DNA of 64,000 bases from Ruegeria arenilitoris (GCF_013035315.1 NZ_WQHP01000001.1:868001-932000), one strand, 5' to 3'. Shown: positions 35,432 to 44,735, counted from the stretch's first letter. The notes: generated by a model from the letters alone, not told the origin. Translations and numbers: made by a program.

Positions 35432-38260
35432 ATGAGGGTTTGGCTAGTTAGGATAGTGGGGATCGTCGCATTTCTCGCACTTGCAGCAATCGCTTTTGTC
35501 TGGTTGTTGCTTGCTGCTCCAGCGTTCTCGGACATGCGGCGCGATCTTGTTGAACAAGTTCTTTCGAAACAAATCGGCCGACCTTTACTGATTAACGATG
35601 ATGTAAGCGTCGCGCTTGGACGCATTAGTCACATTTACGTCGGCGGGGTGGTCATCCCGAGCCAGACAATGCCGGAGTCACCACTTGTAGAATTGAACCT
35701 GCTGGAACTGGAGTTGGACATTGCCGCGTTGACCAATGGACGTCTGCATTTTGACAATCTGGTAGTGGAAGGCCTCCAAGCGAATATTCTGACGGCCGAA
35801 GACGGCACAACAAGCTGGCGAAAAAACAGGCCAACACCCAAGCCGGTGTCCGAGGAAACTGTATCAGCGGATGATCAATCAGACGTCGCTAGTGCTGATA
35901 GGATCAATGAAAGCGACACTGAAGGCAGTGGGATCCTGAACTTTCTGAGCGACAAGAACGTCAGTTTCACGTCTATCGGGTTAAAAATCGACGACAAGGT
36001 CTCGGGCTTCTCGTTTGTATTTGACCTCCAGTCACTCGCGCTCGCACTAGTCGACAATGGGCAACGAACAAAGGTCTTTGGTTCCGGCTCCGTCAACGGT
36101 CAGGGTTTCAAAATCGATGGCGACTACCCTCGCGCCGCGCCATTTACGACGCGGGCCAGTTTTGGAGAAATGACCGTGAGCTATGATGGCGAACCCTTCA
36201 CGGAAGACGAAGGTGGTGGCTATCGAGCTGTTTTGGAGATGGACACCGGAGAATTCGGTGATTTTCTGGATGTCATTGGATTGGAACGTGTTTTGGAAGG
36301 CAATGGCCAGTTGCAAGCTGAACTCGTGTCCCAAGACGCCCTAAAAATCGAAGCGTTTACAACCACCGTAAGCTTGGAGGGAGGGCAGAAACTTGAAGCT
36401 GAGGGTTCAATAGATGACCTCTACACCGCTCAGGGCGTCGATCTGCTTTTCAATGCGCGGCTTCATCCCGAAGGACAGCCGCCGCCAGCAGCAAAAAGTA
36501 TCCAAGAGCTGAAATTCACCGGCTTTGAAATGCATATGGTTGGATCCCTGGCTTCCTTCGAATTCGAGAAGCTACTTTTTCAAACAAATGCATTCGACCA
36601 AGGGCTGGACGTGATAGGGCCAGCCTCAATCGATAGCATTCGCCGCATGCCGGACAGCCGCCTTGCCATGCTTGGCATTGCTTTGCAAGCCGGTCCAATT
36701 GAAGAGCCTGTCCTGAAGGCCGAAGGTGAAATCCTCGATCTGCTTCAGCTTCAGGACGTAACTTTCGATGGGGAGCTAAACGGGCCCGCCAAGTTGATTT
36801 TGCCCAACCTCGATGAAGACTATGTTGACCAATTCGGCGGCGTTAAAGCCGACTTCAACATATCAAATGCGGGCGGCCCGGTTTCACTCAACAGGTTTAA
36901 CGCGACCACCTACGGCACAGATCTCTGGGCGCTCGATCTTGCACTATCTGTCAACGAGCTAAAAGGGCTGGCCGGTCTCGATTTCGACGTAGAACTGGAT
37001 GTCGACGACAGCGCCGAGTTTCTGAACGCGCTCAACTTGCAACCTGTCGAAATCGGAGCACTAGCTATCGATGTTGAAACCTCCAGGCGGGGCGAGGATT
37101 TTGATGCCGCAATCCAGTTCGAGGCCGGGTCTTCGCATCTTTTGGCGGCTTTGGATGCAAAGTTCCCCGAAGGTGCACCGGTCGTTCGGGGCAACATCAC
37201 GAGCGAAAAGCTCGATCTCAATGACCTGAAGAACCTGACTGCTGTGCTTGACCAACTGAAAAGCCTGGTAGGCGAGGCCTCAAAAGAACCTGACGCCGAA
37301 GTTCAGCCCTTGGTTTTGCCGAAGGAGACAGATGTCCAGCCCCTGGTGTTGCCAAAGGAAAAAGGGAAACCTGCCGATCTTCTGGATGTGCAACGCGTGC
37401 TAAGAGAAGCTGACGTCGAGGTACAAATCGAATTCAAAGAGATTTTAGGCCAACAAGGCGTAACATCTGTTTCCAGCCAAATGTCTGCCAAAGAAGGAAC
37501 CGTGGATTTCGGACCTCTTCAGATGTCTTATGGCGGCGGAAACTTCAGCCTGCGGGCGGTCATGGACCTGATTGACTCTCCTGATTGGCTTTCATTGTCA
37601 GGATCGACCTCAGGATGGGAATTTGGTGAAATCCTTGATGAATTGGGAATTGGAATTGATGCCTATGGCCGTTTGAGCGGTGAGTTCAACGTTTCTGGCA
37701 ATACTGCCTCGGGCAAGGCCTTCATCAACTCAATGCGCGGCAACGCGTCTTTGTCGATGTCGCAGGGCTATATCAGCACCAGCTTATTGGAACTGGCGGG
37801 GCTGGGCATTTTCCCGTGGCTGTTTTCAGAGGAGTTCAGAAAAGGCTACACCGACATAACTTGCGTCGTTGCCCCGGTTGATATCCAGGCCGGACAAGTC
37901 AGTTCAAATTCCATCGTAATAGAAACAGGATCGGTTCAATTGGTTGCAAGGGGGCAAGTGGATTGGCTGAATGATACGATAGCAATAAGAGCGGAGCCGC
38001 GGCGCGTTGGCAAACCCCTATCCCGAAGCGCCTGGCCCTTTGATGTGACTGGCCAGCTTTCGTCGCCAAAGTTCAAGCTTGATGTGGGCGGGTCCAGAAA
38101 CAAGGCCCCTGAAGGCGCTGATGCTATGCCTGCCGACAGGCAAACCTGCGTGCCAGACATCAATCAATTGCAGCAATCGGACGCACCTAGTTCTTCAATG
38201 GTTCCGGCTGTTCGGCCTGACACGCCAGAACCGCTTCGATTGCTTTTGCAGACCCGCTGA
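35432..38260 (+). CDS. AsmA family envelope protein
   Basis: 942 aa. One N-terminal membrane anchor (residues about 5-28) is followed by a long periplasmic beta-rich region. The AsmA-like start LVEQVLSKQIGRPLLINDDV and the C-terminal AsmA domain with GRLSGEFNVSGNTASG, LAGLGIFPWLF and LVARGQVDWLND are visible. AsmA proteins are implicated in lipid transport between the membranes. A tandem nine-residue repeat, VQPLVLPKE, occurs near residues 624-642. GGGGAG precedes the ATG. Its 3' end overlaps the opposing gene by 74 bp. Confidence 0.87.
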   Translation: MRVWLVRIVGIVAFLALAAIAFVWLLLAAPAFSDMRRDLVEQVLSKQIGRPLLINDDVSVALGRISHIYVGGVVIPSQTMPESPLVELNLLELELDIAALTNGRLHFDNLVVEGLQANILTAEDGTTSWRKNRPTPKPVSEETVSADDQSDVASADRINESDTEGSGILNFLSDKNVSFTSIGLKIDDKVSGFSFVFDLQSLALALVDNGQRTKVFGSGSVNGQGFKIDGDYPRAAPFTTRASFGEMTVSYDGEPFTEDEGGGYRAVLEMDTGEFGDFLDVIGLERVLEGNGQLQAELVSQDALKIEAFTTTVSLEGGQKLEAEGSIDDLYTAQGVDLLFNARLHPEGQPPPAAKSIQELKFTGFEMHMVGSLASFEFEKLLFQTNAFDQGLDVIGPASIDSIRRMPDSRLAMLGIALQAGPIEEPVLKAEGEILDLLQLQDVTFDGELNGPAKLILPNLDEDYVDQFGGVKADFNISNAGGPVSLNRFNATTYGTDLWALDLALSVNELKGLAGLDFDVELDVDDSAEFLNALNLQPVEIGALAIDVETSRRGEDFDAAIQFEAGSSHLLAALDAKFPEGAPVVRGNITSEKLDLNDLKNLTAVLDQLKSLVGEASKEPDAEVQPLVLPKETDVQPLVLPKEKGKPADLLDVQRVLREADVEVQIEFKEILGQQGVTSVSSQMSAKEGTVDFGPLQMSYGGGNFSLRAVMDLIDSPDWLSLSGSTSGWEFGEILDELGIGIDAYGRLSGEFNVSGNTASGKAFINSMRGNASLSMSQGYISTSLLELAGLGIFPWLFSEEFRKGYTDITCVVAPVDIQAGQVSSNSIVIETGSVQLVARGQVDWLNDTIAIRAEPRRVGKPLSRSAWPFDVTGQLSSPKFKLDVGGSRNKAPEGADAMPADRQTCVPDINQLQQSDAPSSSMVPAVRPDTPEPLRLLLQTR

Positions 38261-38687
38261 GATCTAGTTCAACCTCAGCCCCGCTTTCGCCAATAATCGT
38301 GACACTTTGGCGTTTTCCAAACTCGGTTACAAATGCCGGGTTGTCGAAAAAGGCGTAACCACCAGGCACGCCATTCTTGAAGACACCCACCGCTTCGCCT
38401 TCAAACTTAGCATCACCAAAATCGAACTGTACGACCCCGGTCGCCCCATCCTCGATCAGTACCCAGGCCGGATTGTAGGCGGCAAAAAAACCACCTGCCT
38501 GATTGGGCGCCGCGCCAATTTCAACGGTCATTTCATTTTCAAAGGACCTCCAAGCTAGACAGCCGTTGCCCTTTTCAGGGTCAATCAGGATTGTCCAGTC
38601 CCCGGATTCGCCCCACCGCTCCATACCGGAGGCATGAAGTAAGCTTGCACAACACAAAGCCAGTATTGTGAGCACATACCTGTACAT
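38187..38687 (-). CDS. Secreted protein of unknown function
   Basis: 166 aa with a Sec signal (MYRYVLTILALCCASLLHASG) and about 145 mature residues rich in beta-strand-like patterns. Cysteines in NGCLAW and LACQAEQ could pair. CAGGGG lies upstream of the start. No family is recognised. The last 74 bp overlap the end of the AsmA gene on the other strand, so each constrains the other's C-terminal sequence. Confidence 0.65.
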   Translation of the reverse strand: MYRYVLTILALCCASLLHASGMERWGESGDWTILIDPEKGNGCLAWRSFENEMTVEIGAAPNQAGGFFAAYNPAWVLIEDGATGVVQFDFGDAKFEGEAVGVFKNGVPGGYAFFDNPAFVTEFGKRQSVTIIGESGAEVELDLSGSAKAIEAVLACQAEQPEPLKN

Positions 38688-38905
38688 TTTTAACCCCTGA
38701 TTAGTTTTGAAGATTTAACCATCCTACCGATCAAAGAAGATCAATCAAACGATACAGAAGAAGCTTCACCAGGACACATGTCGTCGGAGCGCAACCGTGA
38801 AGTCTGCTTCCTGCAGATAGTGTCTGACGTCAGCACCAATGGGACAGTTTTAGTCGATTTGATAAGAAAGGGTTTCTGGCTCATCGTAACCGCCAAGGAG
38901 TGGAG

Positions 38906-38996
38906 ATGAGAAAAAACCCGGAACCAAGCAGATCTACAAAAATATTCCGCGGAAGAGAAGATAAGGATCATGCTGGACGACCCGGAATTTGGTTCA
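38906..38996 (+). pseudogene. Remnant of an IS3-family orfA
   Basis: An ATG with AAGGAG upstream opens RKNPEPSRSTK, and after a one-base shift the frame continues KYSAEEKIRIMLDD. Joined, this resembles the N-terminus of IS3-family OrfA proteins (the KYSAEEKIRIVL helix is typical). The similarity stops after about 28 codons, where other sequence begins. It is a frameshifted, truncated leftover. Confidence 0.55.
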
Positions 38997-39183
38997 AGCA
39001 TAAGCGGTATTTTGGCTTTCTCAATTGATGAGATCTCCATTGACACCGACGGCAATTCAGTTGATCCGATAACTGCAAGATCTCGTCTGGACCCGGATAC
39101 AAATGGTGATGGGGATCCTGATGGCGGAACGGTCTTCAACAACGAAAACTTCAATATTGGAACCTTTCTATCTCCTCCGCCCA
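38970..39183 (+). pseudogene. Truncated fragment of an unknown, possibly calcium-binding, protein
   Basis: After the orfA remnant the same frame reads FGSSISGILAFSIDEISIDT and then DPDTNGDGDPDGG, an Asp/Asn-rich stretch like calcium-binding loops of EF-hand or dockerin type. The frame then enters decayed IS6 sequence. It looks like a piece of a larger, probably secreted, protein gene trapped between two IS remnants. No start of its own is credible. Confidence 0.4.
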
Positions 39184-39810
39184 TTCGCGTACCCCTGAAA
39201 CGCTGTATGGCGCGTTTTGTTCGTCGGAACGACAGGTGCGAATTCTCGATACGTCTGTTGAGCCACCTGCCCGCCTTTCGCTTTTTCGTAACACCGAGTT
39301 CTCCGTGTGCCGCCCGATATGATACGATTCTATCCGTGACCAACTCGTTCGATGCGCTGTACCTCTTCATGAATTTCCTGATTAATTTCAATATCTCAGC
39401 TTGGTTCGACTTTTGGCAAGCGCGGCTTCAAGCACCTCACCTTCATGATCAGCGGCCCGCCATAGATTGCTCCGCTAGCCACTCACTTTCACGAAAACCT
39501 CGTCTACGTGCCACTTCCATTTGGAGAACTCGCGCAGGTGCTGAAAACGCTTCCATCCGATCGCAGTAGCAAACATCGGGCCGAACCTGTTCTACCAATA
39601 TCGGACAGTTTCGTGGCTCAGGTCGATGTCTCGCTGGTCCAGCAGATCTTCGGCATTCCAAAGCGAGAGCGGGAATCGGATGTACAGCACCGCCATAAGA
39701 CGAATGATCTCGGCGCTAGTTGTGGAGTATTAGAAAGAGTCAGATCTGGCCACGGGCAAAAGCTACGCAACCGCCCGACCCCGCTCGAGCAAGGTTCTTC
39801 TAACAAGACC
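39184..39810 (-). mobile_element. Decayed IS6-family element (truncated, frameshifted transposase)
   Basis: This stretch aligns by eye with the intact IS6 copy at 49294-50111 through most of the transposase gene, with many substitutions. Conserved blocks correspond to VVTDRFASYGAA, RTGRWLNNRVENSHLPFRR and the N-terminal helix. Reading frames are broken, the last 45 or so codons and the terminal repeat on that side are missing, and the other end retains CTAACAAGACC. It is an inactive relic. Confidence 0.8.
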
Positions 39811-39839
39811 CCTAAAGGTCGCGCATCGCAAGCTTTGGT

Positions 39840-40247
39840 TCAGCGAATTACGTGAACCGAACACCTGGCGTGATGCACAACTCTGTTTGCAGTGGAACCT
39901 AGGAATATATCCTCGAAACCAGGCTTGTGCGAAGCCAAGACGATGCAATCCGCGTCGCTCTCATTAGCAAAGTCAACAATGGCCCTGCCAGCGTGCCCAG
40001 AGATGAGTCGCGCCGTCGCGCCTGGAATTTCAGAGGCAGTCTGACGCAGGTTTTCCAAAATCTCATGCCGCGTGTTTTCTAGCACTTCGCTTGGAATCTG
40101 AGACCCTACATACGCCGGAATAGGCTCTTGAACGTGTATGACGGTAAAAACAGCGTCCGCATCGGCCAAATGGCGTGCGGCCTCGAAGGACGCTTGAGTG
40201 TCGTGGTCTTGGTCCAGAGCAACCGGGATCAGGATATTCTTGTACAT
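39840..40247 (-). CDS. Universal stress protein (UspA family)
   Basis: 135 aa, AGGAGG before the ATG. The start YKNILIPVALDQD and the C-terminal GSTANRVVHHARCSVHVIR are UspA-like; the nucleotide loop reads SGHAGRAIVDFANESDADCIVLASH. It follows the phasin-like gene on the same strand after 57 bp and probably shares its transcript and FNR-type control. The role is likely survival under energy or oxygen limitation. Confidence 0.88.
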   Translation of the reverse strand: MYKNILIPVALDQDHDTQASFEAARHLADADAVFTVIHVQEPIPAYVGSQIPSEVLENTRHEILENLRQTASEIPGATARLISGHAGRAIVDFANESDADCIVLASHKPGFEDIFLGSTANRVVHHARCSVHVIR

Positions 40248-40304
40248 TTGACCTCCTGTCTACTGCTCCGATGTTTTCAGTTTTGTTTTTCGGCAGAAGA
40301 AAAC

Positions 40305-40754
40305 CTACACAGGCTCAGACTTTGCAGACTTGACTGCGCTCTTTGTAGCGGCTGTGACGTCATCAACCGTTTTCTCAACGGCTTCGGCTTCGGTTTCAGC
40401 CACATACGCTGCGCAGCGCGCCACCGTTTCGAACCATTCCTGAGCGTCAGCGACCAACCGCTCCGCTGAATGGCGCTGCCAATCCGCCATGCTCTGAAGG
40501 GCTTTAGATGGATCGGACGGGTTCGCGGAAGACACATTGCGTGCGGCTTTTAGGGCCGTCCGGACCGCCTCATGACGCCGTTCGAACCAATGCTGCGCAA
40601 AGGCCTCTGTTTCTTCGAGCATTTTTTCTTGTGCGTCCCAAAACTGTTCGATCTGAGCGCCGAAAGCCGGATTGCCAGACATGGGCGGCTGCATTTGCTT
40701 AAAAACATCCACAAGCGAAGCCGGGTAGTTTGAGTTAGATTTCTTTGTCGGCAT
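40305..40754 (-). CDS. Phasin-like coiled-coil protein
   Basis: 149 aa, mostly amphipathic helix, with an excellent GGAGGAA ribosome site. The arrangement (AQIEQFWDAQEKMLEETEAFAQHWFERR, then a C-terminal acidic/lysine tail ending KSAVKSAKSEPV) resembles polyhydroxyalkanoate granule phasins, though no PHA gene is next to it. An FNR-type box lies 60 bp upstream. The function is inferred from composition only; a structural or stress role is the alternative. Confidence 0.55.
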   Translation of the reverse strand: MPTKKSNSNYPASLVDVFKQMQPPMSGNPAFGAQIEQFWDAQEKMLEETEAFAQHWFERRHEAVRTALKAARNVSSANPSDPSKALQSMADWQRHSAERLVADAQEWFETVARCAAYVAETEAEAVEKTVDDVTAATKSAVKSAKSEPV

Positions 40755-40813
40755 CGAAAATTCCTCCTCATTCCCTAAATGAGTTATTGTGCCACCTGCA
40801 GCGCGCTTTCGCC

Positions 40814-40827
40814 TTAATACAGATCAA
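40814..40827. promoter_or_regulatory. FNR-type box upstream of the phasin-like/USP unit
   Basis: TTAATACAGATCAA matches the FNR consensus TTGAT-N4-ATCAA at nine of ten positions. It is centred about 67 bp before the phasin-like start codon, where an oxygen-responsive activator (FnrL in Rhodobacteraceae) would act. Computed by eye only. Confidence 0.5.
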
Positions 40828-40954
40828 TATACTTATTTTTTGGGATCCTCGCCTTGAGCTGCGACAGCGCTCTTGCATTCGCTCCGACATCGGTTCCTAG
40901 CAAGCTTGGTTGGAGTTAGAGTAGTTCAGACAAGAACTTAACGCTTGGTTTTCT

Positions 40955-42127
40955 ATGCACGTTGCCAGCTTTCTGATCACGCTTGGTGTCCTCTTTCTTG
41001 CCGGATTGGCGGCTGATCAGCTTGGCCGGGCCACACATCTTCCTCGTGTTACAACCTTACTTTTTCTCGGTCTGATCGCCGGGAACGCCGGAATGGGGTT
41101 GATACCACTCGACGTTGCAATGTGGTTCGACGAAGTATCCATTGTGGCCTTGACGATGGTCGCGTTCCTTCTTGGAGGATCTTTGACGCGCGAGAACCTG
41201 GTTCGGCATGGCCGAGCCATTCTGACGATTTCGATTTCAATAGTGATTGCAACCCTTGCTATTGTGTCTGCTGGATTGACCGCAATTGGTATGCCGTTTG
41301 GATTGGCATTGGTGTTGGCGGCAATTGCCACAGCTACGGCTCCGGCCGCAATGACCGATGTGATCAAACAGTCCGGAGTTTCCAACAGCTTTACCGAGAC
41401 GTTAAAGGGCGTAGTCGCAATAGATGACGCTTGGGGTCTGATCGTTTTCAGCATCGCCTTGGTTCTGGCTGGCCATACAGACGGTTGGGCCACCGTCACC
41501 GCCGCAGCGATGTGGGATTTCGGGGGCGCCATTGTTTTGGGTGTCACCTTGGGCGTTCCGTCCGCTTACCTGACCGGCCGTTTGAAACCAGGGGAGCCAA
41601 TGCAGGCAGAAGCAGTGGGCATCGTCTTTCTTACAGCGGGCCTCGCGCTATGGCTGGAGGTTTCATTCCTCGTAGCAGGCATGGTTGTCGGCGCGGTGAT
41701 CGGTAACCTTGCCCGACATCACGAACGCGCGTTTCACGAGATAGAGCACATCCAGTGGCCATTCATGATCCTGTTCTTCCTGCTGGCTGGTGCAACGTTG
41801 GATATTGAGGCCTTTGGCTTGATGGGTTGGGCCGGTGCCCTTTTCCTGATCCTGCGCACCATAGCACGTCTTGTGGGGGGCTATTGCGGGGCGAGACTAG
41901 GAGGCCTACCCCGCCGTCAGGCCCATTGGTACGGGCCCGCCTTGCTGCCGCAGGCTGGTGTCGCGGTCGGTATGGCTCTTGTTGCCGGAGAGCAGTTTCC
42001 AAACTGGGCCGCGTCCATCATGGCCTTTACGTTGGCAAGCACAGTGGCCTTCGAAGTGTTGGGGCCTCCCCTGACTCTCATGTCAATCAGACGCACGGCT
42101 GATACGGACCAGCAGATTAGTCAGTGA
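40955..42127 (+). CDS. Cation:proton antiporter (CPA family)
   Basis: 390 aa with about 11 transmembrane segments. The CPA fold is indicated by LPRVTTLLFLGLIAGN near residue 30, ATATAPAAMTDVIK near 125 and VVAIDDAWGLIVFS near 152, where the DD pair is the likely ion-binding site. It probably exchanges Na+ or K+ for H+. No regulatory NAD-binding domain is attached. The ribosome site is weak. It is convergent with the cytochrome c gene, whose stop is adjacent. Confidence 0.87.
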   Translation: MHVASFLITLGVLFLAGLAADQLGRATHLPRVTTLLFLGLIAGNAGMGLIPLDVAMWFDEVSIVALTMVAFLLGGSLTRENLVRHGRAILTISISIVIATLAIVSAGLTAIGMPFGLALVLAAIATATAPAAMTDVIKQSGVSNSFTETLKGVVAIDDAWGLIVFSIALVLAGHTDGWATVTAAAMWDFGGAIVLGVTLGVPSAYLTGRLKPGEPMQAEAVGIVFLTAGLALWLEVSFLVAGMVVGAVIGNLARHHERAFHEIEHIQWPFMILFFLLAGATLDIEAFGLMGWAGALFLILRTIARLVGGYCGARLGGLPRRQAHWYGPALLPQAGVAVGMALVAGEQFPNWAASIMAFTLASTVAFEVLGPPLTLMSIRRTADTDQQISQ

Positions 42128-42535
42128 CTAATCTGCCTGGATCGATTCCAGAAAGGCGAGCAAATTCGCCAACGGCAAGCCTACCATCATTGGTTGCCCA
42201 TTGGGCAAAGCCACCGCGATTTGTTGGTCAGTCTCAAAGACTGCGCCAAAGATTGGCATTTCGCCACCATGGGCGAGCAATTGTGAACGACCATCGATCT
42301 GTTCAGCTATGCGATCTGTCGGAAATACACCGTCGTTTCCGCCCGCCAACTTGGTGAGATCGGGTGTTCGAATGGCCAGCATTTCGGCCATTGGCCCGTC
42401 TCCGGTCGCTTCGAAACCGTGACATTGCCAGCAATACGTCCGGTACAAATCACGCCCCTCATCGACGCTAATGTCCTGTGCTAGTGCAGGTCCCGTGGTG
42501 AAGAGTGCCAGTAAAACCCCGCGAACAATCTGCAT
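42128..42535 (-). CDS. Periplasmic mono-haem cytochrome c
   Basis: 135 aa from MQIVRGVLLALF with GGAGGAG upstream; longer in-frame starts lack a signal peptide. A Sec signal is followed by the haem site CWQCHG (CxxCH) near residue 36 and a likely axial Met in GGEMPIFG near 88. It is a small class I cytochrome c that probably carries electrons between respiratory enzymes. A weak FNR-like half-site lies about 70 bp upstream. Confidence 0.88.
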   Translation of the reverse strand: MQIVRGVLLALFTTGPALAQDISVDEGRDLYRTYCWQCHGFEATGDGPMAEMLAIRTPDLTKLAGGNDGVFPTDRIAEQIDGRSQLLAHGGEMPIFGAVFETDQQIAVALPNGQPMMVGLPLANLLAFLESIQAD

Positions 42536-42598
42536 ATGCTCCTCCAATTCGCTGCCCCGGATGAAGTTCTTATCAAACGGTATCTTCAGGAAACTTCT

Positions 42599-42612
42599 TT
42601 GATCTTGCTCAT
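42599..42612. promoter_or_regulatory. Weak FNR-like site upstream of cytochrome c
   Basis: TTGATCTTGCTCAT keeps one perfect FNR half (TTGAT) and three of five positions of the other. It is centred about 70 bp before the cytochrome c start. Listed because two better boxes occur within 4 kb; on its own it is not convincing. Confidence 0.25.
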
Positions 42613-42695
42613 GTTGCACGTTCCAGCACGAAGATTGGCGTTTCGATCGAGAAGCTTTTGTAAGCGCACCAAGTCTAGTCCCGGTCGGTTTACAG

Positions 42696-44309
42696 CTACG
42701 CCACCTCGTCACTAACCTCATTACCCTTGTGCCCAGAAGGCACTCCTTCCAATGCGTTCAAATGCCAGCGAATTCGCCAAAGGTGATAAGACACGCGATG
42801 CAACCATCTGAGAGCATCCAGCCGAGCCCAAACAACTTCGTCCGGTAGACTATCAGTTGCAGCGTCGGAAATGAGCAAATCTCTGCGGAGTTTCCTCTGA
42901 CGTCGCATAAAACGGCGAAGACGGTTCAGCGTGCTTTCACATTTCTCGGGATCGTCGATTTTCAAGTAACCGTCAGTAGCTGCAATCACCACCGAGGCAA
43001 GCCGCTTCAAACGCGGGTCCTTCGGCAACTCGCTAATCCGATCATCTTGGCTACACCGGTAAAGCAACCGATCAAGATGATCGAGGATATGGTACATACC
43101 CTTGATACTGGATAACTCTGCGTCGGACCTGCTGGACAGTTCTATCTTATCTAAATACGAGCGCGCTTCGGAGACAGCGGTCTCAATATTGTCCCGCCCA
43201 TAGTCGGTTCTGTTTGGTTGAGATGCCCCCATACATGACCGAAGGTGCGCCACTTCGGCCCTTACAATTCTTTCGACTGCAGCATTTGCCGCATCCACGG
43301 CTATTTCAGGTATCCCAAGGACAAGAGGATCCAGAGATCTCGTTAACTCGGCACCTCGGTCAGGTACGAGTGCTTCGACAAATCTGGCAAAGGGTTTGGC
43401 GAAAGGCAAAATCAACGCTACGCCTATGGCGTTGAAGAAACTATGGAATGCGACAAGCGCAGTCAGAGAATTTCCTGCCCCCGACCCGCTTTCAAAGACC
43501 GAAGTAAACGGCCCCAGCAGGAAAAATGCAATTAGTCCCGTCATCACGTTGTAGATCACATGAGCAAAACCGGTGCGACGAGCCATCGTGCCCCCACCAA
43601 AGGTGGCCAGGAAAGCGGTGAAAGTTGTCCCCACGTCCATTCCAATGACAAGCGCCGCCGCTTGAGGGAAGTTCACAGCACCAGCGCTTAACGCAGCCAA
43701 TGCTGTCGCGACGCCAGCGCTCGAAGACTGCGTCACCATCGTGATAAGAACACCGATTAGTACAAGCTTCAGCCTGCCGAGCAGTGTATCTGGCGGAAAA
43801 TCGGCAGGAGTAACGACGCCGCGAAAAGCGTCAAGCCCGGACTTGAGTTGCTCGATCCCAATGAAAATCAAACTGAACCCGGCCAATGCCAGCCCAAGGC
43901 CAGAAACCGTCTTTCTTCCCGAAAGTGCCAACAAAGCCCCAATAAAAACAACAGGTAACATCACTTGCCCTAGGTCCAGCTTGAACCCTAAGAGCGCCAC
44001 GAGCCAACCGGTCATGGTCGTTCCGATATTGGCCCCAAAGATGATCCCAAGCGCTTGGGGAAATGTGAGCAGACCAGACGCGACGAACCCGACAGCTGCA
44101 ACGGTAGTTGCGCTGGAAGACTGGATCGCAGCCGTTGTGACAGCGCCTGTTACCGCCCCTGTAAACGGCGTTTTCGTAAAGCGGCTCAAAATATCGCGCA
44201 GCCGCGCACCGGCCAAAGCCTTCAGCCCGTCCGTCATCAACAGCATTCCAACAAGGAAGAGGCCGATGCCGCCAAAAGCTGGTAACAGGTTCCAAAACAT
44301 CACAAACAA
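42696..44309 (-). CDS. Na+/phosphate cotransporter family protein with PhoU-like tail
   Basis: 537 aa. The two inverted PNaS repeats each contain a QSSS motif (AAIQSSSATTVAAVGF near residue 61 and VTQSSSAGVATALAAL near 193), which forms the ion and substrate path. The C-terminal 200 residues are helical and charged, as in PhoU-like domains of bacterial NptA/YjbB proteins. It may import or export phosphate. The first ATG or the one 9 bp in could be used; neither has a strong ribosome site. Confidence 0.9.
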   Translation of the reverse strand: MFVMFWNLLPAFGGIGLFLVGMLLMTDGLKALAGARLRDILSRFTKTPFTGAVTGAVTTAAIQSSSATTVAAVGFVASGLLTFPQALGIIFGANIGTTMTGWLVALLGFKLDLGQVMLPVVFIGALLALSGRKTVSGLGLALAGFSLIFIGIEQLKSGLDAFRGVVTPADFPPDTLLGRLKLVLIGVLITMVTQSSSAGVATALAALSAGAVNFPQAAALVIGMDVGTTFTAFLATFGGGTMARRTGFAHVIYNVMTGLIAFFLLGPFTSVFESGSGAGNSLTALVAFHSFFNAIGVALILPFAKPFARFVEALVPDRGAELTRSLDPLVLGIPEIAVDAANAAVERIVRAEVAHLRSCMGASQPNRTDYGRDNIETAVSEARSYLDKIELSSRSDAELSSIKGMYHILDHLDRLLYRCSQDDRISELPKDPRLKRLASVVIAATDGYLKIDDPEKCESTLNRLRRFMRRQRKLRRDLLISDAATDSLPDEVVWARLDALRWLHRVSYHLWRIRWHLNALEGVPSGHKGNEVSDEVA

Positions 44310-44735
44310 CTTGCCACGCCAGGTCCGACGCTGCGTGGCACTCCGGCATGGTCTTCAAAGCCGCGAACAACCGACGGCAGCTCATGTTTAGCCTCGCAGA
44401 CCCGGCGTGAGGTGTTGATTGACATAGATCAAAGCGCCAGCAAGATTCACATAGTGAAATACGAATGTTTCAGCGTGATCAACGTTCACCGACTTGTCCC
44501 CAAGCAAACAAGAAGGTGAACGGAATTCTGAAGGCGTGGAAGTTCCACCCGGGGGCTCGGCAGGAAAGATGGCGAGCCCCTCATAACTTGTAGGCAAACA
44601 CTTTGCCCGGACGGTGGAGCAGTTTTGGCGCGGCGCGGGTTCGATCATCGGAATCGGCCACGTCGTCGGTCGCGGGTAATACCAAATGCAAACACCGCTT
44701 GCTCATCCTGGACGAAGCAGTTGGCGAAAAGGCTA
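44310..44735. other. Divergent non-coding region with an FNR box
   Basis: A 426-bp gap between the Na/Pi transporter (minus) and the amino acid permease (plus). Apart from the FNR-type box at 44419-44432 it holds only short frames without ribosome sites, including a 42-codon frame at 44465 on the plus strand and an 86-codon frame on the minus strand that I do not support. Confidence 0.45.
44419..44432. promoter_or_regulatory. FNR-type box
   Basis: TTGACATAGATCAA matches TTGAT-N4-ATCAA at nine of ten positions. It is centred about 116 bp upstream of the Na/Pi transporter start and about 310 bp upstream of the amino acid permease. CATAGT at 44450 would suit a plus-strand -10 for a class II FNR promoter. 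The target gene is uncertain. Confidence 0.55.

Noticed and set aside
38741..39391. 216-codon minus-strand frame
   Set aside because: Its first third is transposase remnant and the rest is read-through into unrelated sequence, so it is not a gene.
44388..44648. 86-codon minus-strand frame near the FNR box
   Set aside because: No ribosome site or known motif; it overlaps a likely regulatory region.
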